A stretch of DNA of 20,928 nt from UMGS1312 sp964631595 (GTDB lineage: Bacteria; Bacillota; Clostridia; Oscillospirales; CAG-272). A model generated the notes under the pieces. That model was not told the DNA's origin and made no database searches. It worked only from the letters and a program-made list of their open reading frames with translations. Position 1 is the stretch's first letter; the number at the start of each line of letters is the position of its first letter. The stretch spans positions 1 to 20,928 of the forward strand of contig CAZVXL010000025.1 in NCBI GenBank assembly GCA_964631595.1. The letters are read 5' to 3'. Positions 6,924 through 14,464 of the stretch are shown one piece after another. A program made the position numbers and the translations under genes.

Positions 6924-7730
6924 ATGAGGTATGCGGATTTTCACACACATACGCGGTACAGCGACGGCAGAGGCACCGTGTACGAGATGGCGGAGGCGGC
7001 GGCGGCGCGCGGAATGTACGCCATCGGCTTCTCCGATCATGCACCGATGATATTCGAGGCGGCATGGGAGGGACGTGCGGAGCGGCACGTGGACTTTCTC
7101 GCCTCCGTCTCCGAGCTGAAGAAGCAGTACGGTGACAGCCTCGGGATATTTGCGGGTATCGAGCTTGACGTGAATACCGAGGCGGAGCTCTCGGGGCTTG
7201 ACTACGTGATCGAGGCGAATCATTTTATAAAGGCGGGGGACGAATACGTGCCGACCGATGCCACGGCGGGGCATATCATCGCGGCGGCGGACAGGCATTT
7301 CGGCGGCGATATCTTCGGCTTTTTTCGCAGATACTACGAGGAGCTGAGCCGCGCGGGGGACAGAGGTCCCGCGATCGTGGGACACTACGACGTCGTGGCG
7401 AAGTTCAACGAGGGAGAGTGTATGTTCTCCGAGACCGATCCGAGATATCTTGATGCGGCATTCTCCTGCCTTGAGGTGCTTGCCGCAAAGGACGTCGTGT
7501 TTGAGATCAACACGGGAGCGATATACAGGGGGTATCGGACGAGCCCGTACCCGTCGCTCCCGATACTCCGCAGAATGAAGGAGCTGTCGTGCCGCGTGAT
7601 CCTCGGAAGCGACAGCCACAGGACGGATGCGCTCTGCCACGGCTTTGACGAGGCGCTTGAGTATGCCGCCCTTGCGGGCTACAGGGAGATCGAAAAATAC
7701 CCGCCGAGGCGGGATACGCACCAATATTGA
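6924..7730 (+). CDS. hisK: Histidinol-phosphatase, PHP family (HisK type)
   Basis: A 268-residue cytosolic metal-dependent phosphatase of the PHP superfamily. It is expected to dephosphorylate L-histidinol phosphate, the penultimate steps of histidine synthesis. GGAGGAGG lies 7 bases before the ATG. Metal ligands of the PHP fold are visible: H7 and H9 in FHTHT, D14, H39 in GFSDHAP, E80 in GIELDVN, H100, H154 in IVGHYDVV, and D230/H232 in GSDSH. The length matches the HisK/HisJ family rather than the much longer polymerase PHP domains. It sits 19 bases after the ATPase gene and shares its promoter, away from hisF at the left edge. Related PHP phosphatases can act on other phosphoesters, so the substrate is a family-based assignment. 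Confidence 0.85.
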   Translation: MRYADFHTHTRYSDGRGTVYEMAEAAAARGMYAIGFSDHAPMIFEAAWEGRAERHVDFLASVSELKKQYGDSLGIFAGIELDVNTEAELSGLDYVIEANHFIKAGDEYVPTDATAGHIIAAADRHFGGDIFGFFRRYYEELSRAGDRGPAIVGHYDVVAKFNEGECMFSETDPRYLDAAFSCLEVLAAKDVVFEINTGAIYRGYRTSPYPSLPILRRMKELSCRVILGSDSHRTDALCHGFDEALEYAALAGYREIEKYPPRRDTHQY

Positions 7731-7738
7731 CGTCGGAG

Positions 7739-7769
7739 AGGGGTAAATTTACAAAAACCCCTTTTCTTC
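7739..7769 (+). terminator. Weak intrinsic terminator after the histidinol phosphatase
   Basis: The arms aggggt (7739-7744) and acccct (7757-7762) pair around a 12-base A-rich loop and are followed by tttcttc. The stem is short, so termination may be partial. It lies between the phosphatase stop and the promoter of the zapA unit. Confidence 0.45.
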
Positions 7770-7784
7770 GGCGTAGCTTTGTAT

Positions 7785-7796
7785 TATAATTATAAT
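7785..7796 (+). promoter_or_regulatory. Twin -10 elements upstream of zapA
   Basis: Two TATAAT hexamers lie back to back (7785-7790 and 7791-7796). The best -35 for the first at a 17-base spacing is TTTTCT (7762-7767), which is weak; TTTACA at 7748 is too far away. The leader to the ATG at 7838 would be ~35-45 bases. This is the likely start of the cell-shape transcript. Confidence 0.65.
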
Positions 7797-7837
7797 GTAT
7801 ACCTATCGAAAATCATCAGCAAGGAAGGAATAACGCC

Positions 7838-8314
7838 ATGAAGGAACGCTTTAATGTCGAGGTTACGGGAATACGGTTTTCCATAGTTTCCGATGACGGA
7901 GCGGAGCACGTAAAGCAGACTGTCGATGAGCTGAATCGTGGAGTACAGAGCGTGCTTGACGCAAACAGCAACTACTCAAAGCTTGATGCGGTAACGCTTT
8001 GCGCGCTTGATTACTGCGGAGAGCTGCTGAAGGCAGATGCGAAAATAAAGAATCTTGAGGCGCAGATAGAGATACTTGAAGCAAATATGCGCCGCACGAG
8101 AGTCGCAAAGCCGTCGAAGAAGGCGGTCGCGGAGGCGGCGGAGGCAGCCGAAGCGGCTGAGGTGCCGGAGACGGCCGAGACCGAGCAAAAGGCATCGGAG
8201 GTGCCGGAGACGGCGCCCGCGCAGGAGAGCACGGAGGAATCCAGAGGCGAAAAATTCCGTCAGCTTGAGGCGCTTTTGGGAAGTCAGCTGAAGCTTGATC
8301 TGGATCGGGAATAA
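7838..8314 (+). CDS. zapA: Cell division protein ZapA with acidic Ala/Glu tail
   Basis: A 158-residue protein. Residues 1-~85 match ZapA, a small dimeric protein that bundles FtsZ filaments at the division ring: FNVEVTGIRFSIVSDD forms the N-terminal strands, and KQTVDELNRGVQSVL with LDAVTLCALDYCGELLKAD is typical of the family. A coiled coil (~70-92, KIKNLEAQIEILEANM) follows. Residues ~93-150 are an Ala/Glu/Pro-rich tail with the word EVPETA twice, encoded by a direct repeat of gaggtgccggagacggc. The tail is longer than in typical ZapA (~90-110 residues) and is probably disordered. AAGGAAGG precedes the ATG by ~11 bases. The next gene starts 2 bases after the stop, so they are co-transcribed and probably translationally coupled. 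Confidence 0.85.
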   Translation: MKERFNVEVTGIRFSIVSDDGAEHVKQTVDELNRGVQSVLDANSNYSKLDAVTLCALDYCGELLKADAKIKNLEAQIEILEANMRRTRVAKPSKKAVAEAAEAAEAAEVPETAETEQKASEVPETAPAQESTEESRGEKFRQLEALLGSQLKLDLDRE

Positions 8315-8316
8315 GC

Positions 8317-10416
8317 TTGAGGACGGAAAGAAAAAATCTGCCGGAGCTGCTTGCTCCCGCCGGAAGCGCGGAATCTCTTGAGGCGGCTATCGCCGCGGGA
8401 GCGGATGCGGTGTACTTCGGCGGCGAGCGTTTCAGCGCCCGAGCGAGAGCGAAGAATCTCAGCACCTCCGAGATGACGGAGCTGCTTAAAATGTGCCGTG
8501 CCGCGGGAGTCAGGGCTCACGGCGCGGTGAATATCCGTCTGAGAGACGGAGAGCTATGCGCGGCGCTTGATGCGGTGTGGGAGATGCTCTGCGCCGGAGT
8601 TGACGCGCTTATCGTCGGTGACCTCGGGCTTGCGCGGCTCATCCGCCGAAGCTTTCCCGAGGCGGAGCTTCATGCCTCAACACAGCTCACGGGCACCTCG
8701 GCGGAGGATGCCGCCGTGCTTGCCCGCCTCGGCTTTTCGAGAATGGTCGCGCCGAGGGAGCTGTCGCTTCCCGAGCTTCGGGAGCTGTGCGCCGACTCCC
8801 CCATCGGGATCGAGATGTTTATACACGGGGCACATTGCGTAGCCGTATCGGGGCAGTGCTCCATGAGCTACGTGATGGGCGGCAGAAGCGGAAACCGAGG
8901 CGATTGCGCCGGCCCGTGCCGCCTCCCGTTCGGTGCGGGGCTCGGTGTCGGCGGAGGCAGACCGAGCGGATATGCGCTGAGCCTCAAGGATATGTGCCTT
9001 GCGGGGCACGTGGAGGAGATAATCGCCTCCGGAGCGGAATCACTGAAGATAGAGGGGCGGCTGAAGGGCCCCGAATACACCTACGGTGTGGTATCCGTAT
9101 ACCGCCGCCTGCTTGACGGCGGCAGGAACGGTACGCCCGATGAGATAGCCCGACTCGGGGAATATTTTTCCCGAGACGGCTTTTCCGACGGCTATTTTAA
9201 GGGCAGATACGCAAATATGCTCGGTACGGCGAAGGAATACGGCGCGCGCCGTGGCGCGGTCGCGGACGTCGAGCCGATACCGAAGATACCCGTCAGCGGC
9301 AAGCTGACCGTGAGATGCGGCGAGAGAGCGCGGCTGAGGCTGACCTCACCGCACGGCACAGCCGAGGCTGTGGGCGAGGAGCTTACTGCGGCGATCGGAA
9401 GACCGCCGTCGGAGGAATCGCTGAGGCGGAGCGTGACAAAGCTCGGGCAGACGCCGTTTGTGATGGATAGGCTTGAGATCGACTGCGACGGGATATGCGG
9501 AATATCCGCCTCGGCTTTGAACGGGCTCAGGCGGCAGGCGGCGGAAGGGCTATGCGCTCCCGCAAGACCCGCGCCTGAGAGACCCGAGCTGTGTGCCGCC
9601 GATGTGTGCGGCACGGATGCGGGGAGTGCGGAGATATCTCCGTCCTCGGTGAAGCGCACCGCGCTTCTCACCTCATCGGATCAGCTCACCGCGGCGGTGG
9701 CGGAATATTTTGACGAGATCTTTATTCCCTTTTCGGATATTGCGGCTCTCGGCGAGCTGCCCGCGTGTGTCGGGGTAGCTCTGCCGGAGGTAATGTACGG
9801 CGGTCTTACAAAAAGAGTGAGAGCTGCGCTTGAGGCTGCGGCGGCGGACGGGCGGCGTGTGCTGGTACACACGCTCGGAGAGCTGTCGATGGCGGTCGCC
9901 GCGGGAGCGGAGGCTGTATGCTCACACCGTCTTGCCGTATACAATCGCGCATCGGCATCGGAGCTGTGCGCCATGGGCGCGACGGCTGTCACGCTCTCAC
10001 CCGAGGTGAGCATCCGCGCGGCGGCGGATATCGCGGCGGTGGCGGAGGTAGCGGTGCTGTCGGGAGGAAGACTTCCGCTGATGCTTTGCAGGCGGTGTCC
10101 GATGTCCGACGGGGGCAGGCTGTGCCCGCATCACAGGAGCGGCGGCTTCGACGGAGGCTTAAAGGGAGAGATATGCCGCGGATATTTGACCGACAGAACG
10201 GGGGCGGTGCTTCCCGCGGTGGGAGACCGCTTTTGCATGACGACGGTATACAATTCGGTGCCCACCTATTCGGAGCTTGACCGACGCGAGGCGGCGCGCA
10301 TGGGGATCACCCGACTGTGCTACAGCTTTGCGGCGGAGACTGCGGAGGAATGTGAGCGAGCGGTGCGTGCTCTGAGAGAGGGCGCCGTGCCCGAGGAATA
10401 CAGAAAGCTGAGATAG
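8317..10416 (+). CDS. U32 family protein with DUF3656 domain (RNA hydroxylation family)
   Basis: A 699-residue protein with a TTG start (RTERKNLPELLAPAGS follows), 2 bases after zapA. Residues ~8-270 are the U32 'peptidase' domain: ELLAPAGS, then ADAVYFGG, then GVDALIVGDLG, then ELHASTQL, then a cysteine cluster C174, C181, C197 and C201 (HC, GQCSMS, GDCAGPC) that matches the Fe-S ligands known in this family, then SLKIEGRLKGPEY. A DUF3656-like region follows (~320-400). The C-terminal third carries further cysteines (LCRRCPMSDGGRLC) and a second barrel-like segment. Members with experimental data (TrhP/YegQ, RlhA/YdcP) hydroxylate tRNA or 23S rRNA using prephenate-derived chemistry; the DUF3656 arrangement is closest to RlhA, but which RNA is modified cannot be told from sequence. 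The older label 'collagenase/protease' is unlikely to be right. Confidence 0.85.
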   Translation: MRTERKNLPELLAPAGSAESLEAAIAAGADAVYFGGERFSARARAKNLSTSEMTELLKMCRAAGVRAHGAVNIRLRDGELCAALDAVWEMLCAGVDALIVGDLGLARLIRRSFPEAELHASTQLTGTSAEDAAVLARLGFSRMVAPRELSLPELRELCADSPIGIEMFIHGAHCVAVSGQCSMSYVMGGRSGNRGDCAGPCRLPFGAGLGVGGGRPSGYALSLKDMCLAGHVEEIIASGAESLKIEGRLKGPEYTYGVVSVYRRLLDGGRNGTPDEIARLGEYFSRDGFSDGYFKGRYANMLGTAKEYGARRGAVADVEPIPKIPVSGKLTVRCGERARLRLTSPHGTAEAVGEELTAAIGRPPSEESLRRSVTKLGQTPFVMDRLEIDCDGICGISASALNGLRRQAAEGLCAPARPAPERPELCAADVCGTDAGSAEISPSSVKRTALLTSSDQLTAAVAEYFDEIFIPFSDIAALGELPACVGVALPEVMYGGLTKRVRAALEAAAADGRRVLVHTLGELSMAVAAGAEAVCSHRLAVYNRASASELCAMGATAVTLSPEVSIRAAADIAAVAEVAVLSGGRLPLMLCRRCPMSDGGRLCPHHRSGGFDGGLKGEICRGYLTDRTGAVLPAVGDRFCMTTVYNSVPTYSELDRREAARMGITRLCYSFAAETAEECERAVRALREGAVPEEYRKLR

Positions 10417-10458
10417 AGCTCGTCCGGCGGACGGGCGGCAAAAGCAAGAGGTACAAAG

Positions 10459-11037
10459 ATGAACATTATTTTGGCATCGGGATCGCCGCGCCGACATGAG
10501 ATACTGCGCGATGCGGGGATCCCGCACAGCATACAGCCCACCTCGGCAGACGAGACTCTGCCCGAGGGGGTATCACCGAGAGATGCGGTGACAACGCTTG
10601 CCCGACGGAAAGCGGCGGCGGCAGTGAAGGCGCTGTCTCCCGAAAAGGGGAGGGACGTGATTATTGCGGCGGACACGCTTGTGGCTTGCGGCAGCATGAT
10701 ATTCGGCAAGCCGCGTGACAGGGACGATGCCTATCGCATGATATCCGCGATGGCGGGCGGCTGTCATTCCGTATACACGGGGGTATGTGTCACCGACGGT
10801 GAGACAGTCCTCACGGAGGCGGAGGAGAGCGTGGTATTCATGCGAGATGCGGAGGACGAGGAGATATATTCGTACATTGACAGATACGCGCCGTACGACA
10901 AGGCGGGGGCGTATGGGATCCAAGAGGCGGCGGGCTTATTTATCAGCCGCATAGAGGGGGATTACACGAACATAGTCGGACTTCCGCTGTGTCGCACGGG
11001 GCTCATGCTGAAGAAGCTCGGCGTGAAGCTGTTTTAG
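10459..11037 (+). CDS. maf: Maf nucleoside triphosphate pyrophosphatase
   Basis: A 192-residue protein of the Maf/HAM1 fold. Maf proteins hydrolyse dTTP, UTP and modified pyrimidine nucleotides to the monophosphate and pyrophosphate. They are thought to clean the nucleotide pool, and overexpression affects septum formation. The family signatures are intact: LASGSPRR at residues 5-12, the metal-binding IIAADT block, then GKPRD, then YDKAGAYGIQ, then GDYTNIVGLPL near the end. A modest ribosome site (AGAGGT) lies 7 bases before the ATG. It is placed directly upstream of mreB, a gene order common in Clostridia and Bacilli (maf-radC-mreBCD), except that radC is absent here. Confidence 0.95.
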   Translation: MNIILASGSPRRHEILRDAGIPHSIQPTSADETLPEGVSPRDAVTTLARRKAAAAVKALSPEKGRDVIIAADTLVACGSMIFGKPRDRDDAYRMISAMAGGCHSVYTGVCVTDGETVLTEAEESVVFMRDAEDEEIYSYIDRYAPYDKAGAYGIQEAAGLFISRIEGDYTNIVGLPLCRTGLMLKKLGVKLF

Positions 11038-11066
11038 GAGATTATTTATAGAAAGAGACAACGCAA

Positions 11067-12068
<1,002 letters not shown>

Positions 12069-12084
12069 GGAACGAGGGAACGGC

Positions 12085-12170
12085 GCTTTCTTGAAATGAA
12101 AGCATCGCTTTTTCGAGAAGGAGAACGGACGCTTTCTTGAAATGAAAGCACCGCTTTCTTGAAAGAAAGC
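12085..12170. repeat. Three related short hairpins after mreB
   Basis: Two identical 19-base hairpins with 6-bp arms (gctttc ttgaaat gaaagc) at 12085-12103 and 12131-12149 are 46 bases apart. A third at 12153-12170 (gctttct tgaa agaaagc) follows 3 bases after the second. They begin 16 bases after the mreB stop. No T-run follows any of them, so termination is uncertain. Confidence 0.8.
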
Positions 12171-12224
12171 TTGGCAAAGAACTTTAACCTGCTATAGCCA
12201 TGCAGTTATCTTAAATCGCTCGGC

Positions 12225-12248
12225 GCAAAGAAATGTACATTTCTTTGC
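12225..12248. repeat. Perfect 24-bp palindrome
   Basis: The half-site gcaaagaaatgt is followed immediately by its exact reverse complement acatttctttgc, with no spacer. A loopless palindrome suits a dimeric protein's binding site or the centre of an inserted repeat better than an RNA hairpin. Its role is unknown. Confidence 0.85.
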
Positions 12249-12858
12249 AAAAGGGCAAAAAGGGAATACCGAATGTCGGTTTTTCACTCCGTTAAAACCG
12301 ACGATGTAGGATCACTTTGATAACGGTAATCCGTTTGGATCACTACAGTGGGAAGTGGTAAGGATATATAGTAAGGGAGACTCCCGTTAGTCACGTCATA
12401 CCGCAAGTCAAACTAATGCCTTAGTTAAACTTTGTCAGCAAAACTCCACCGCTGTAACCGCTCAACACGTAGGACTTCCAACCATATTCGACCGCCACGC
12501 GGTCGCGCGGATACCGAGTGGTTTAGACGGTAGCACTCCACCCGAGCAGAACCCCGAAATCATAGACACGGGGGGATATTTAAGGGGGAGCGCCCGTAAA
12601 GTAGGAAGAAAAACGAAGCTCTCAGTAAAAGCTTCGTCTGCGCCTGTCGGGGCTTCCCGACTTACTTTTCATTTCACTATGAAAAGTAACGAAGAAAGAC
12701 CCGTGATGTAGTGGGGGAGACGAAGCCCTTGGACAAAACAGAGTAGAAACGGAGCGGAAGCGCGAAGCGCAACCGCTCTGCGTAGAACAGCTTACAAAAC
12801 CCTTAAACCAAACTTCGTCAGCCTGCCTGCCGGTGCTACCGGCTCGGTTTATTATATT

Positions 12859-12872
12859 ACCTCTAAGGAGGT
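12859..12872 (+). promoter_or_regulatory. Strong ribosome site of mreC inside a small stem
   Basis: AAGGAGGT (12865-12872) lies 6 bases before the TTG start at 12879 and decides that start. The bases acctc just upstream (12859-12863) can pair with gaggt (12868-12872), which would hide the site. A stem of 5 bp with a 4-base loop is weak, so control by folding is only a possibility. Confidence 0.6.
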
Positions 12873-12878
12873 CTTGAC

Positions 12879-13724
12879 TTGAAAAAATTCAGAGAATCCG
12901 GATTCTTCGTGGTCTGTATCATCGTGTGCCTTGCACTTGCCATAGTCCCCACCACCCTCTCGGCAATGGGACTCCAAAGCTATGTCGATAAGGCAGTCAC
13001 CACGGTGTTCTCACCGATGCAAAAGCTCTTTTCCTATGCCGCAGACGGCATCTCGGGCTTTTCGGAATACTTCACCGAGTACGATAGACTCGTAAAGGAA
13101 AACGAGGAGCTTCGCGAAATGGTGCAGCTCATGCGCGATGAGCTCCTCTCGGCAGAGGAGCTTGAGCAGATGAACACATGGCTGTTCGGCTACCTTGAGA
13201 TGAAGCGTGAGCATACCGAATTTTCCTTTGAGCCGGCATCCGTGACCGGAACGGGAAGTAATAATTATAAAACGGTGCTGACCCTTGATTGCGGAACGTC
13301 CAACGGCGTAAGCGAGGGAATGACCGTCGTCACCCCCGAGGGCATCGTCGGATATATCGTCGAGGCGGGCTCGTCTTGGTCGAAGGCGGTGACTCTCCTT
13401 GAGGCGGGCTCCGCCGTGGGTGCCGTCATCGAGCGAACCGGAGAAACGGGACTTGTCGAGGGCGAGTTCGGACTTGCCGACAGCGGAATCTGTAAAATGA
13501 CGTACCTCTCCGCCGACAGCGACGTCCGCGAGGGCGACAGAGTAATGACCACGGGTATAGGCTCCGTCTACCCCGCAAGGCTTGTTATCGGCTACGTCTC
13601 CTCGGTGGAGGAGGATCCGCTCACCAGAACACGCATCGCGTATGTCAGCGCCGCGGCGGATCTCACAAAGCTTGATAAGGTCATGGTCATAACGGACTCC
13701 GAGACCGTGAGAGAGGAAGAATAA
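12879..13724 (+). CDS. mreC: Rod shape-determining protein MreC
   Basis: A 281-residue bitopic membrane protein that links MreB filaments to periplasm-side wall synthases and activates PBP2. The start is TTG, set by AAGGAGGT 6 bases upstream. Residues 9-29 form the single membrane helix, residues ~65-105 a coiled coil (EYDRLVKENEELREMVQLM), and residues ~115-270 the double beta-barrel domain with family motifs VTGTGSNNYKTVLTLDCG, GVSEGMTVVTPEGIVG, GDRVMTTGIGSVYPARLVIG and KLDKVMVI. The length is typical. mreD starts 10 bases after its stop. Confidence 0.95.
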   Translation: MKKFRESGFFVVCIIVCLALAIVPTTLSAMGLQSYVDKAVTTVFSPMQKLFSYAADGISGFSEYFTEYDRLVKENEELREMVQLMRDELLSAEELEQMNTWLFGYLEMKREHTEFSFEPASVTGTGSNNYKTVLTLDCGTSNGVSEGMTVVTPEGIVGYIVEAGSSWSKAVTLLEAGSAVGAVIERTGETGLVEGEFGLADSGICKMTYLSADSDVREGDRVMTTGIGSVYPARLVIGYVSSVEEDPLTRTRIAYVSAAADLTKLDKVMVITDSETVREEE

Positions 13725-13734
13725 GGAGCGGGAT

Positions 13735-14445
13735 ATGTACGATCAGCCGAATAAAAAGCCCGAAAAGAGAGGCGATCCGCGGCGCGCACCCGAAAGAAAA
13801 ACGGGGATATTTGCGAGCCTGTCGGAGGCCTCCCTTGACGGACTGAGAGAGACCGCGAGGGGGCTGCTGCTCCGCGCCGTGAGCGCTGTGCGCTCCTTCG
13901 GAATGGCGGCGTTTTATTCCAGAGAGCGCATCTTCTGCGGAGCCGTGTGCGCGGCGGCGCTTGTGTTTTTCGCCCTGCTCCAGTCCACGGTGTTCTCGGC
14001 ACTCAGACCTCTCGGCGCCGTGCCCGATCTCATGCTCCTGTTTACCGTGGCGCTCTCCGTCACCGAGGGCCCGAAATGGGGCGCTGTATGGGGCATCGTC
14101 GCGGGAGTTGTAATAGAGGCACTGAGCCTGCCCGAGATAATGCTCTCACCGCTTATGTATATGCTTGCGGGCTTCTTCTGCGGGCTCCTTTGCAGCAGCC
14201 GCCTGTCGGGAACGGCGCCCGTCCGCGCCGTGCTGACTCTCGGCGTGCTTCCCCTCCGCGGGATACTCACGTCGGTGTGTATGGCGCTCTCACCGCTGCC
14301 CGTAACGGCGGGCGAGGTGTTCTTTGAGATCGTGCTGCCCGAGGCGGCGGCAACACTTCTGCTTGCCGTTCCCGTCCATGCACTGATGTACCTGTGCCTG
14401 CGCCCGTTCCACAGAACGAGAGCGGAAATGGTATCGGAAAAATAA
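13735..14445 (+). CDS. mreD: Rod shape-determining protein MreD with N-terminal extension
   Basis: A 236-residue polytopic membrane protein of the elongasome. AAGGAG lies 7 bases before the ATG. The family part runs from ~residue 60 and shows the usual hydrophobic segments: IFCGAVCAAALVFFALLQST, then the characteristic PDLMLLFTVALSVTEGPKWGAVWGIVAG, then LSPLMYMLAGFFCGLL, then a last helix near LLLAVPVHALMYLCL. MreD is normally ~160-180 residues. Here ~60 extra N-terminal residues are present (KKPEKRGDPRRAPERK), strongly basic and probably cytosolic. An internal start would need a ribosome site that I do not see, so the extension looks real. It sits between mreC and the PBP2 gene, as expected. 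Confidence 0.9.
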   Translation: MYDQPNKKPEKRGDPRRAPERKTGIFASLSEASLDGLRETARGLLLRAVSAVRSFGMAAFYSRERIFCGAVCAAALVFFALLQSTVFSALRPLGAVPDLMLLFTVALSVTEGPKWGAVWGIVAGVVIEALSLPEIMLSPLMYMLAGFFCGLLCSSRLSGTAPVRAVLTLGVLPLRGILTSVCMALSPLPVTAGEVFFEIVLPEAAATLLLAVPVHALMYLCLRPFHRTRAEMVSEK

Positions 14446-14464
14446 CTGTATTTCAAACGGAGAT

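Larger units (their letters stand above)
12069..12878. other. ORF-free hairpin-rich region between mreB and mreC
   Basis: No credible gene lies in these 810 bases. They are visibly richer in A/T than the flanking genes and dense in short perfect stems: 12085-12103, 12131-12149, 12153-12170, 12225-12248, 12275-12302 (9-bp gtcggtttt/aaaaccgac), 12411-12426, 12489-12505 (7 bp), 12552-12573, 12613-12637 (8 bp), 12646-12661 (6 bp, gctt loop), 12662-12689 (11 bp), 12752-12778 and 12829-12843. I do not recognise a known riboswitch, RNase P, tmRNA, SRP or group II intron signature in it. It could be a structured RNA leader of mreC, a cluster of inserted hairpin repeats, or the remains of a mobile element. 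Which of these is right cannot be decided from one copy. Confidence 0.6.

Noticed and set aside
7748..7790. TTTACA as the -35 of the zapA promoter
   Set aside because: The gap to either TATAAT is over 30 bases, too long for a sigma-A promoter.
8317..10416. Secreted collagenase/protease
   Set aside because: The U32 name is historical; there is no signal peptide, and the four-cysteine Fe-S pattern matches RNA-hydroxylating members.
12250..12600. Riboswitch, RNase P RNA, tmRNA or group II intron in the mreB-mreC gap
   Set aside because: I looked for the usual signature words and domain V-like hairpin and found none on either strand; the region is left as structured but unidentified.
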